DNA of 64,000 bases from Zerene cesonia (taxonomy: Eukaryota; Arthropoda; Insecta; Lepidoptera; Pieridae), in contig NC_052109.1 in assembly GCF_012273895.1 (NCBI RefSeq), forward strand, positions 4,540,432-4,604,431. Reading direction: 5' to 3'. The position numbers and the translations under genes were made by a program. The notes under the pieces are model-generated. The model saw only the letters and a list, made by a program, of their open reading frames with translations. It was not told where the DNA came from and ran no database searches. Of this stretch, positions 36,701 to 46,090 are shown piece after piece (within the stretch, counting starts at the first letter, position 1; the number at the start of each line of letters is the position of its first letter).

Positions 36701-39700
36701 TGGGCGGCGCGGGTGGGCGAGGCGGCCGGGGGAGCTCTATCGACGTTCGTATGCCGCATCTATGTACTGGTGAATTAAGAGCGAAGTCGGCTTTCATTTT
36801 GCTTTAAACCTTCTACGCTCGTGTGCTCGCCTTTCAGCCACGAGACTTTCGTGTGCGCTCGACGTACACCACTTTGAGCTCTGACAATAAGGAATAAGGT
36901 CGAGAACACTGCGCCTCATTCGCTTGCTTTCAGTGTTTTATAACTTCAGAGAGGGCGAGGTGGCAGTAGGGTTTTTGTGAGTAGAAGGACTTTTTTGACG
37001 TACGTTTTTATGTTTTATTCGGTTAGAATTTGCTAAGATAACGATGTCACACAGAGGGTGAAAAGCGCTCTCTGCGAATTTACTGCAAGTTTTGTTTTTA
37101 GTTAAACTTTTAATCTTGCATATAGCCCGATATAAAATGAAAGAAATTTCTCGTCATATAATATTTTTGTACTCAGTATAAATTTCTCTGTATAGAATGG
37201 TGCGTTAATAGGCCAGAACTGCTGATGATAAATGTTTAAAGAGACGAGAAACTATTTTATAAAAGTTTGTTAGCGAAGACGGGAGTAAAGGGGTGGCTAA
37301 CTTTACGCATAACATCTTCAGAGAAAGTGAAATTTTGCGCAAGTTCGGAGAAATACAACTCTACTCGATCCCCCTCCGCCCTTTAAGGAGTCGTCGTCTT
37401 AGGGTGGCAGTCGGTAAACCCGACTTTTAACAATTAAATGTATTTGAATTTCGCCGCTATATTTTTCATTATTTGTCTGAAACTGAAACTGGATTTACAA
37501 ATTTAACCTCTCTGTTCCATCGAGTCGAATCTATAATAATTGAATTATTTTTTCCTGAAATAGACAACACTTGATTGCTCTTCAGCCTTTCATGGACCGA
37601 GGTACATAGTGGGATGTTGGTGTCGAATATCACATATGAAAAATCACAAGAGCAAAGTACCCTGTGACGGTTGAACGACCTTTGTTAAGGTGTCGCTTTC
37701 GGGCAGGTTATTTAGTGCGACGGGAGCAGGGTGGGGCGTGGGGGCAGAGGGAGCTCGGCCGGGACACCCGGGTCGCCGGGCAACGCAACTGGGTCACTCC
37801 AGGCTTCCACCGCCCACCAATTATGTACACGCTCGTTACCGGACACGCGTTTTTCAATCACATCCATATTTAATTGGGCATCACTGAAAATATGTACCAG
37901 CGTGTTTCACTAGAATTTTATTCGGTTGATCAGCGTTTGGGTGTGTGGGTTACATTTTATTTCGAATCGCTACAATGAAGTCAATCAATAATGACGATTC
38001 ACAACTCTGAAGCCAATTTTAAAATCTGCCGATGGTTTGGCGGTGGGAATATAATTTAGGGCCCTAGTTTCCTAACACGTAGTTTATGAACTTCTTCAAG
38101 ACACCTAACTTGTTGCATGGATGCACCGCGAAGTACGGGGTGGGCACAGGACGCGGGTGAGGGCGGGGGGTTCCTCATAGTGAATGGGCGCGAGATGTCG
38201 TGGCCGAACGCGTATGGAGATACCGCCATTGATAACCGTGACCTCGCCCTTATCGCGGCTGTCGATTGCTCCCACACGAAGGGCTCACCTAGGTACTACA
38301 TGAGTGTTAACTCTGCAGTGTCGTATTTCACGACGAAACAGCTGTCTGATTTGGCGCTTCACATTGTTTGACTGTAAACGAAAGTAAACTTCTGAAATTT
38401 TATAAAAATGTTTGATAATACACAGTACAACGATATCATACATCTAGACCTTATTTACATTTATATAATATGCTTCAAATTGAATTTGTAATGTTTGGTG
38501 TAGAATAGAATATGTATGAAATCCTGGGTGAAGAGTAAAGATAAGAATGATGATATACTGTACTTGAAATATTAACCATTTGCTTAAGAGCGTGCACACA
38601 ATACAAAAGATATTATTTGTAAACAAATCAGAATAAAGACGATGTCGATTACGTCAAAAATTGTCAGAGAGCACAATAGACTGATAACAAATATATCTAG
38701 AGAGGGGGCTAAGTGTAGGTGACGTAACGAGTGACGGGTGAGTGCGCATATCAAGTGCAACCTTGACATTGGGCATCGCCCTAATGTCGTCGCATCGATT
38801 ACCGGAATGTGAACAAAACCATCTCCGTCGGCAAATAATAGTGTCGGGGCGATGAATGAACGGGCACATTAGCGAGCGGCGCGGGCGGCGGCCGGCGCCG
38901 AGTCATTACGCGCCCCCATTAATCACTGCAACAATCGGCCGATATCTCGCTATTTACAAACGCGGGAGCACGTGTTCGCTCGTACTACGCAGAGTGTATT
39001 GACCCATTTAGATAGCTCGACCTTCGCGCGGCCATTGTAAGCGAAAAACATAAAAATAAGTTTTATTGCGGCGTCGTTATGCGTATCGCTGCGGTGCGGC
39101 CCTCCCGTCACGCTCGCGCCCGACAGCTGATCGCTACGTGACATTTTTATTTTATTCTCTTCCGGGGATTCTCCGAGATACGTGCCAGTGACGTCATTAT
39201 CGGGTCGCTCACGCCCGCGGTTTCTGATTTATTATCTTAAATGAGCGTGAAACACTTCGCCCTGTGGATTGCAGTGATTTATGTACTACGTACTCGAGTC
39301 TAACAATGTCAGTGTCAAGCTCCAACCGTTACCCCATTCATGAAACAAATCAAACTTAAAAGTGCATGTAATAACAACCCAGAACAAGAAGCCAGTACGA
39401 GATTTCACTCTTATGCAACATAGGTTTTAAGAGTTGTATAGCTTCAGCGTATGTAGCCTTGATCCCGATTCAGAAAGAAAACAGTCAAGTATTTTCCAGG
39501 AATAAATATGTTGTTAACTTTGTAGTAAGATTGTCGTATACATACGAATAACTATTTGTAAAAAAGTATGTATTATAAGGCAGCAGTTTCAATCTATTTA
39601 TGAATAAACAGAAAGCTGATATTGTAAATTTTGCAAATCATACGTATAGAATTAAAAGCAAAAAACACAACTTGCTTACCATATTTTATACGCATACACT

Positions 39701-42700
39701 TGTATAGACTATATACATACAATTGTATAGACTATAGTTAATGTATTTATGATTTTAGTAATGATTTTTAATCAAATATCAGGTTAACGCTGTGTAGAGT
39801 TCAAATCGTGTCCGAATCAATGTACCCAAATGTGCAAATTAAATAAACATAAACTTTCCTGCAAGTGCGTTTGTTTAAATATTTAAAGATAGCTTCCTAT
39901 CACTGAAGGTAAAGGAGTTTTGTATGAGCAGGTTTTACTAGGCAAGAGGAAACATTCCACCAGGCGGCTGCAAACGCGCGTTCGCAACCGACATTCCAAG
40001 CGAGGCGAGGTTCGGGGAAGCGAATGCGTCATCGCCACACAAAAAACTACAATTTTCCCTTTCATTGCATCAAGTGGCAAGTCGCTCATCATAATAAACG
40101 CATAACGCCACGTCTCGCACGCGCCTCTGCACATTGTAAACAATGCGTTTCGGGAATACCCTTACTTTTTATGCGGGAACACATTCCTGTGGAATTCCTT
40201 TTGTTTGTTTCTTAACGGTATGCGTAAACTTTTTTTTTGTATTCATCACACTTAAATTGTTCAACCTCACCGCGCACTTTCGTAACGGTACTCGGCCAAT
40301 TCTCCTTATTGTGGTCCGAATGCTACATAAATAGGTTATAATCAGTATTTTTTTTAATGATCACTAAAATATTCAATGTTGATTCTGATCGTGATCTCAT
40401 ACATAGCGATAGTTATTATATAGTTTAGAAAGTAAAAAGAGAATTAAAATTTTCAAAAATATGTGTATATTTAAAAAAATATATTATGGTTACATCGTCG
40501 AAATATAAATAATTTTAAAACATTCGATGCCCCAATAAAAGGGGCAGCATTAAAACCGATCTAAACGGAGCAGAAGTGAAATAAAAAGCTCTAAAGTGTA
40601 TTCGAAGCTGCGCGAGCGACGGGCCACCAAACAGGATGTAAGACTGGTTGTGCGCACACACGCCAGCGTGCACGTATACACACACGCACACATCGCGACG
40701 CGGCCTCGCTCGCCGCTCACGGAAATGTGCGTGCCACAGACCGGCTGAGCTGCCTTGGTTATGCTGCTTGCAAACGCTCAAATGTGCGACCCGAAAACGC
40801 CTTCCACTTTGTATCGTGGAAATATTAATAAAGTATCAGTAGATTCTTGGGGAATTTCACAATATTATAAAATTTTAATCAGTATACAGTATCTTACTGA
40901 TTATGATTTTCGTATTGGTACTATAGATAGATATCAGTTATGTACAATGTATTAAATTTAAAAAATCATGATGGTTTGCAGTTTTGCATTCCTAATAAAC
41001 AAAAATGTTTGGTTGTTGATTTTATTATTATTGTAGGTGTAAATATACGTCTCACATAATTATTTTTGATTCTATGTAGCTGTCATCACAATATGCTTGA
41101 TACTAAAAAAAAAGTTTAATAATTTCTCTCATGAAAAATATAGATAACAATACACAAAATTGTAAACGAGAAATTTTCATGAAGCCATTAGGAAGATCAA
41201 TTCATCGTGATAGAGATAATAATCGGAAGCTCGGAAACAATCGAGGGTTTGATGCATTAAGCACGTTTGTGTCGGAGCTATCTCGATCTAATCTTCAGCC
41301 ACCTGTAAACAAGGCAAGCAGGTCCGAACACCCCTTCAATGAATGGAAACTACAGCTCGATCACGTGTTCCATAGCTCTATTGTACAGGAAAGAAACGGT
41401 TCTCGGTAATCGGTCATTCAATCGACTCGATTCGATATTGCGGATTAACACCTCTTCACGCTATGAAATTTATGAATGGAGCACAAAAGATACTATGTAG
41501 ATCACTTGTAGTAAATATCGTTACGCCGTTTTATTATCGTGTTTGTACATTTACAATGGAAGCGTTATAAAAATCAAAGCATTCGCAATATGCTTTCATC
41601 GTTGTTTACATTTGAAAGAAAGAAAGAATTTCACATTCAATTTTATAATGCAGCCTTTTAATTAAACCAACGATGGTTTATTAATTTAATTTATTTATTA
41701 AAAGAGATTTATAAGTGTTCAACCGTTTTTTTTCAAAGGATAGTCAACGTTTCCACATAAAAGTATCGTTTGAATAATGTCAAATAAGTAGAGAAGTAAC
41801 GAAATGTTTTCTTGCATAGCCTCGCTTTATAATGTAGAGCTACACCCCACGCTATCTACCCCATTTTATAGTCGACTATAATACAGAGCTCGTTGGAGCG
41901 TAGGTAGCTGTAGCGCTAGATAGAAGCGGACGGCCGCTACGCGATGTTATTATGTAGCGCGTCTGTGTGCGCGTGCACGTGCAGCGCCAGGCTCGCACAC
42001 TAGCACAACACCGCGCCCCTCCCGCCGCAGCCCCCCGCAACCTCTCCCTCGCCCGCACCGTACTGCGCTCCGCCTCGACCCTCGTCTGCTCGACAACGAC
42101 ATGGTTAAGCGCGCTCTGAGGCAATGCTGTGCCGCTATCTATTCGTTCTTCACAATGCCATAGAAAGTCTGTTCGACTCGCCTGGTTGCTCGAAATTTTT
42201 CCTACCTTTCCGTATAATTTTATACGTTAAACATATACGTTTTTCTATTCTTTATATGATTCTTTTTTATGTCGGATATACATTAATTGCAAGGAGAATA
42301 TATAATTATATTATATTTAATTCATAAAGCTAAAGTTCTATACTAAGCAGTTAGGCTATAAAATGCAGCAGTATGTGACAAGAGCGATAAAATAAACGTC
42401 AGACATTTTCAAGTTTCGAATGGACAGAACAAGCGACGCGCTGCGCATCAGAAAAAGAACTTTACGACAAGATTAGAAAGAGCGAACGGCGCGGCAACGT
42501 CGCACGGCCACGTTCCACGAGGCGATGCGGCAACGCCAGGGCACCGACGTCATATACTAAATTTATTTTCATGAGCGCCAGCGCTGGCGACGACACCGCT
42601 ATTTTACTCGCTTCTTATACCAAGCTGAATCGCTGTATAAATACTAAATAAAATTGTGTTCGTATGAAGTTTTACTTTTAAAATTTTACATTTATTATAA

Positions 42701-45174
42701 ACTCTACAAAACTAAAAGCAGACAATGTATTATGAGCGTATTTCGTAGAGCGATAAAGAGGGTGACGTAAAATAATTATTTACAGTTTAGTGATGAGTGA
42801 TCGTTGAGTCAACGGAGCAATGAGCAGCGCCGTACCGTGTGACTACGCGTACTTATGCGTATTTGCGCGGTAAAGATTTAAATTACGAAAATTTTATTCA
42901 ATTCAAATGTAGAACCTTTTTCCTGCAATATTCATATATTGGAATGCTTTTTTTTTTGTTATTTTTAGTAAGAAGTCCTAAAAAGTCAGTGGATGTTTGA
43001 ATTATTTCGCGTAGAAAAGCGTGCCACCTATACGTGACAGGTGCAAAGGCATCTGCCGCCCGATGGACGTAAAGTTTACTACTTTTTCTACCACATTAGC
43101 ATTGCGCAGCTAGCTTAAGTAATTGTTAAATTATATACCAACTGGATTAGGTTAACACTGTTATTTATAAAGTTGTTGAGTATATTGTGCTTACTTTCAC
43201 GATGTATAATGTTCCTTAAAAAATCCAAAATTTGAATGCTATTAGCTATAAGTTTGATAATTTTCCACATCTTTATAGGTCTATAAATAGTTATGCATTT
43301 TGTATTTAAGTAAATTTCTTAGAGCATATACAAGTTGTACATGTAGAGTTTTATATCTGATGTATTTTTATTAATTAATTAGGAATAACAGTATGCATTT
43401 GCTAGTGTTTAATTTGTCGAAGTAGGGAATTATTTAAACAACAGTAAATTGACTTCGTAGTATTACAGCAACACAAAGCTTCACGTATACATTATCGACG
43501 CAGGTGCTGTTACGATAGATCGGCTCGTTTTTCAAGTTTCACCAGTAGTAAGATTTTACTCTAAGCTGTTTTATTTTCAGAAGATATATGTTATTTACTG
43601 AATATTGTGGTTTTTAATTTATTATAAAAGAAATCTTTTCGAATTATAACTTCAAAATCACATGGTACCTGCAACCAATATGATTTTTATTTTAACTTTT
43701 GTTATTTTTAAATGTGGTATTAGTTAAACCTAGTATTCTAAGCTTTAATAGTGTCAAAGAAGGATAAAATAGGAGGAAAATGTAGTTTATAACAGAAAAG
43801 ACTTTGAAAGAAGGGTAATGCTCGTTAAAATCTTTTGTGAGGTAACAATTTAAGTCGAAGAATGCGAACGCCAGTTGTACCTAAATCCCACAGTTGTATT
43901 CCGACGCACGGATCTACCTGGCCAGAGCCCCACTGGGGTAGCGCCCCGAAAGCATATTGCACCCAAAAAAAGGGAAGGGTCCCTTCACAATAGAACCCTG
44001 TGCAACCCCAGGTACCCCGAGCGATGTTTAACACAGTATAGACTCGGTTGCTCTCAGGATATCACTTTTGATCTTTGTATTTCGAATTAATCCTTAAATG
44101 GTACGGTAGATATAATGATAATTTTTGAAATAAAGTTACAATTATAACCAGATTAAATTAAACATCTTACAGTTTCAGAGTTTCACTTACTACTACTGGT
44201 AGTATTAGAAATTGATTTTATACAAAACAGATTTGTCTCTTAACATTTTATTTTATTGTTCTTATATCAATGGTTTCCATGGCCATAAAATCCAAAGAAC
44301 AATAGTTAATAAATTTACAAAAACCGTTCCCGTAAAAATTTCTTTAAATAGAAATGTTTCAATGGAAATTTCAATATATCGATCATTCTATTACAGTGGC
44401 TCATGTTCATATTATTAATGCTTGAATTCTGCATTACAGGGCTCGGGTGGCGGGTGCGGCGCCAAGCGGCGCGCCAGCTCCCCGTGCGAGGGCGGCGGCA
44501 AGGTCGCACGCTGGGAAGATTCTATCGCGCGGCTGGAAGCCGTGGCCGCCGGCGCGGGCGGCGGAGACTGCTGGCGGGAGGAGGAGGAGCGGCGCGCCTG
44601 CCGCCGGCGCTGGTGCGGCGGCTGGTGCGGAGCGCACGACACCATCCGCGCCGAGAACGGCAAGTCCTACCTGGAGCTCGGCGGAGCCGCCGCGCGCGCC
44701 TGCTGCGACGGCCGCGCCGCCGGCCGCTGCGCCTCTCGACGATGCTACCGCGAGAGGCGACTCAAGATGATGAACCTTTGCGCGCTCAAGTTAGCGCGCT
44801 TCCGCCAGACCGCGGACCCTTCCCTTCGCCGCTCTGTGCTAGTATGCAACACGCTGCGCGGCATCGAGCGCGAAATGGAACGCGAGAGCGCAGAAGAAGC
44901 GCCCTTCGAACCCGCCTGTGTCGCGAACGGCGTGACGCGCTGCGAGCTGCTCGGAGCGCGCGACCCGGCCGCGGGACGCGCGACGCCCTTCCCCGCTCCC
45001 CCGCAGCCCGACCGGGACTCCGGCTACGGCGACGAGGAGCAGCGCACCATCGACTGGGGCTCCGTGCTGAGCCTCTCGTCGCGGTCGGCGCTGGACCCCC
45101 CCGAGGAGACGTGGCCCGACGACTGGGGCTGGAGCGAGGACAGCTTCGTGCGGCTGCTGGTGCCGACGAGTTAG
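24732..45174 (+). CDS. tara: SERTA-domain transcriptional regulator (taranis orthologue)
   Basis: Proposed CDS joins exon 24,732-24,755 (eight codons, MKMWSDFQ, ending CAG|gtaagc) to exon 44,440-45,174 (acceptor 'gcattacag'). Both borders are in phase 0, and the product is 252 residues. The 19.7 kb intron contains a gap and many GC-rich blocks. SERTA proteins (Drosophila Taranis, mammalian SERTAD/TRIP-Br) are nuclear regulators that bind PHD/bromodomain proteins, cyclins/CDK or E2F-DP complexes. The SERTA motif is at about residues 114-155. The terminal exon has no in-frame ATG near its 5-prime border before the conserved part, so an upstream coding exon is required. The 24.7 kb exon fits in phase and has promoter signals, but another first exon within the intron is possible. 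Confidence 0.6.
25490..25820. promoter_or_regulatory. GC-rich intronic block near tara exon 1
   Basis: About 750 bp after the first donor, this block contains CGAGGCGAGCGAG, TGTCAAACGTCATGTGA and a G-rich stretch near 25,735. The position just inside the first intron and the CpG density suggest a promoter-proximal enhancer or an alternative promoter. No ORF here is credible. Confidence 0.3.
26663..26702. repeat. Perfect 15-bp inverted repeat, 10-nt loop
   Basis: ATTATTAGAGTGATG (26,663-26,677) is the exact reverse complement of CATCACTCTAATAAT (26,688-26,702), separated by 10 nt. The arms contain the homeodomain-like word ATTA. It is too short for a canonical microRNA precursor. Confidence 0.9.
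27270..27575. promoter_or_regulatory. Candidate enhancer with homeodomain/POU/E-box motifs
   Basis: The block contains TATGCAAA (POU-like), several TAATTATG/CAATTATG words (homeodomain-like), CACCTGTT and CAGGTGTA (E-boxes) and GACGTCA-like words. It ends with an 11-bp inverted repeat at 27,521-27,558. Motif density in an AT-rich intron suggests a conserved enhancer, to be tested by comparison with other species. Confidence 0.35.
28740..30430. promoter_or_regulatory. Extended GC-rich intronic block
   Basis: Several CpG-dense segments (28,760-29,130, 29,380-29,520, 29,830-30,420) are separated by short AT-rich stretches. CTCGCTACTCGCTACTCC near 28,805 is a short tandem. ORFs on both strands overlap and carry no domain. 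Probably clustered regulatory elements. Confidence 0.3.
32090..33500. promoter_or_regulatory. GC-rich intronic block
   Basis: High CpG density at 32,190-32,240, 32,520-32,720 and 33,340-33,430 (a G-rich run near 33,420). GTGTGTGTGTGACGTCAACG near 32,690-32,712 includes a CRE-like TGACGTCA. Overlapping ORFs look compositional. No splice-bounded exon could be joined in phase to the tara terminal exon. Confidence 0.3.
33774..33905 (+). promoter_or_regulatory. Paired E2F sites plus promoter-like signals
   Basis: GCGGGAA (33,774-33,780) and TTCCCGC (33,786-33,792) form an inverted pair. Read outward they give GCGGGAAA and GTTCCCGC, matching the E2F consensus TTTSSCGC and nearly so. Downstream are GGGGCG...CGCCCC arms flanking a TATATAG word (33,828-33,834), a weak TATAC at 33,870, and TCAGTT (33,898-33,903), an initiator match about 30 bp after TATAC. 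This could be an alternative tara promoter or an enhancer. No coding exon follows that I can join in phase. Confidence 0.35.
34390..34470. promoter_or_regulatory. Cluster of three GATA-factor sites
   Basis: CTTATCA (34,394-34,400), TGTTATCAG (34,409-34,417) and TGTTATCAC (34,459-34,467) place three WGATAR-type sites in the same orientation within 75 bp of unusually mixed-composition DNA. This suggests a GATA-responsive enhancer. Confidence 0.35.
35417..35493. repeat. 77-bp gap-flanking duplicate, left copy
   Basis: These 77 bases, immediately before the gap, are identical to 36,494-36,570 immediately after it. The most likely cause is overlapping contig ends that were not merged, not a biological repeat. 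Confidence 0.95.
35494..36493. other. Assembly gap (1,000 N), probably false
   Basis: Exactly 1,000 N lie between two identical 77-bp sequences, so the real sequence may have no gap at all here. Frames open across the N run are artefacts. Confidence 0.97.
36494..36570. repeat. 77-bp gap-flanking duplicate, right copy
   Basis: Exact copy of 35,417-35,493. Sequence continues from here without interruption into a GC-rich block (36,570-36,780). Confidence 0.95.
36571..37900. promoter_or_regulatory. GC-rich intronic block after gap
   Basis: CpG- and GC-dense parts at 36,600-36,740 and 37,680-37,830 are separated by moderate-composition DNA. Three overlapping plus-strand ORFs at 37,664-37,913 show that stops are rare because of composition. 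No protein family is recognisable. Confidence 0.3.
38000..39250. promoter_or_regulatory. GC-rich block with kappaB and CRE motifs
   Basis: The 38,870-39,240 part is dense in motifs: CATTAATCA and TTTTATTG (homeodomain-like), CAGCTG (E-box), GGGGATTCTCC at 39,164-39,174 (NF-kappaB/Relish type) and the palindromic CRE TGACGTCA at 39,189-39,196. It looks like a compact enhancer within the tara intron. Confidence 0.35.
39900..40830. promoter_or_regulatory. Mixed-composition intronic block
   Basis: GC-rich segments at 39,960-40,130 and 40,600-40,740 are separated by AT-rich DNA. The second includes an ACACACGCACAC-type simple repeat (40,677-40,690). Overlapping ORFs on both strands have no recognisable domain. 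Confidence 0.25.
41870..43095. promoter_or_regulatory. GC-rich intronic blocks with perfect palindrome
   Basis: 41,880-42,120 is strongly GC- and CpG-rich. 42,420-42,600 includes the perfect 14-bp palindrome CGCCAGCGCTGGCG (42,576-42,589). 42,780-43,090 has further motif-like sequence. No coding exon is supported. A 92-codon ORF just upstream (41,131-41,409) is unrecognised and may be chance. Confidence 0.3.
43865..44060. repeat. Unidentified GC-rich insertion near tara exon 2
   Basis: About 190 bp of distinctly higher GC, containing 'gccccactggggtagcgcc', 'aaaaaaagggaagggtccc' and 'caaccccaggtaccccga', sits abruptly in AT-rich DNA 380 bp before the terminal exon. Both strands are open for about 70 codons without any recognised domain. 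It looks like a transposable-element fragment of a family I cannot name. Confidence 0.4.
44440..45174 (+). CDS. tara: tara terminal coding exon with SERTA domain
   Basis: This is the firm part of the gene: 244 codons plus TAG, very GC-rich beside AT-rich flanks. In order it shows a Gly/Cys/Arg-rich N-terminal part with KRRASSP; an acidic-basic segment (ARWEDSIARLEAV); a Cys/Trp patch (RWCGGWCGAHD); ENGKSYLELG; the SERTA motif beginning RRLKMMNLCALKLARFRQ and ending NTLRGIEREM; a Pro-rich spacer; and an acidic Trp-rich C-terminus (TIDWGSVLSLSS, then ETWPDDWGWSEDSF). In SERTA proteins the acidic C-terminus contacts PHD/bromodomain partners. Longer ORFs in other frames of this exon come from its high GC content. 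Confidence 0.92.
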   Translation, partial: GSGGGCGAKRRASSPCEGGGKVARWEDSIARLEAVAAGAGGGDCWREEEERRACRRRWCGGWCGAHDTIRAENGKSYLELGGAAARACCDGRAAGRCASRRCYRERRLKMMNLCALKLARFRQTADPSLRRSVLVCNTLRGIEREMERESAEEAPFEPACVANGVTRCELLGARDPAAGRATPFPAPPQPDRDSGYGDEEQRTIDWGSVLSLSSRSALDPPEETWPDDWGWSEDSFVRLLVPTS

Positions 45175-46090
45175 TGCACGGCGCGCGGGCAGGACGCGCC
45201 CGCGCCCCCCTGAGCGCCTGTGATACGCCGCCGGCCGCGCGCGCCAGCTGAGCCCGGCCCGCGCGGCGCGGCCCCGCCGCCCGCGCGGCTCTTCTAGTCG
45301 GCGCCGCCCGCCCCGTGACGCGACGCGAACGCGCAGTCAGTAGTTAGTATTATGTAATTCACTATGGGAAGGTGCTAGCTTCGAGACGCGGGACTTTATC
45401 GCGAGCCGAGTTATTTTTGATAGGTTTATTTCTTTAAGTGAATTCTGAACTGCAACAAGTGACTTAGCCGAAGACGTTTTATCGTTTAGATCCGACATGT
45501 TTGAAATTTTTGTTGAAATTATTGTGTATAATTAGATAAATGCTATATTTATTATGTTAAAAGAGGATATGAGGAGTATTTGAAATTATTTCTGTCTTGA
45601 TATTTTCTGTAAAATATGTCGACCGGCGTGACTATGGGTTATGTCCTACGGCCTCGCCGTTCGCTGAAGCGTGGTCGGCCCTACTGACCATGAGCGAGAT
45701 ATTACCAAAACATTATTGTGTTACTATTTTTCCGTTCCTTGTTACTGAGAGCACGCTTCACGCGAGCGCGAGGCGGTCGCCAGTTCTGTGTGTATGGACA
45801 TGTGCCGAATGTTGGTGCGAGCGCGGCGGCTGCGTCGCTGACTGCTCACTATTTGTAAACGATTGAGAACAAACTGTAATTTATTAATTGATAAGTACTT
45901 AAGAAATCGATGGACTTTCATTATTTCCGCATCCGATATATCTTTATGGCACTGTGACTGGTGGTCAATTAAACAGCCTTACTGTTACTGAATGCAATGA
46001 AAGTATCACGATTGACACGCACTTGGCGATTGGAATTTGTAATATAAATTTATACTTATGATAATAAACACTGTCACGGTTGTACTTAAA
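45175..46090 (+). other. Probable tara 3-prime UTR
   Basis: GC-rich sequence continues for about 130 bp after the stop and then becomes AT-rich. The first clear AATAAA on the plus strand that I see is at 46,063-46,068, so the transcript could end near 46,085. The ORF at 45,597-45,866 lies within this UTR and has no recognised domain. Confidence 0.45.

Larger units (their letters stand above)
24756..44439 (+). other. Large first intron of tara
   Basis: Donor CAG|gtaagc and acceptor 'gcattacag|GGC' bound 19,684 positions including 1,000 N. AT-rich DNA alternates with GC-rich, CpG-dense blocks at about 25.5-25.8, 27.2-27.6, 28.7-30.4, 32.1-33.5, 33.75-33.95, 34.9-35.1, 36.5-37.8, 38.0-39.25, 39.9-40.8, 41.9-42.1 and 42.4-43.1 kb. 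ORFs in these blocks overlap on several frames and none shows a protein family. This pattern is typical of developmental genes with many intronic enhancers. Confidence 0.5.

Noticed and set aside
41131..41409. 92-codon ORF with polar composition
   Set aside because: No recognisable domain or splice context in phase with tara. Not enough to call a gene.
44403..45251. 282-codon Arg-rich ORF and others overlapping the tara terminal exon
   Set aside because: They arise from the high GC content of the exon. Only the frame with the SERTA motif and a proper splice acceptor matches a protein family.
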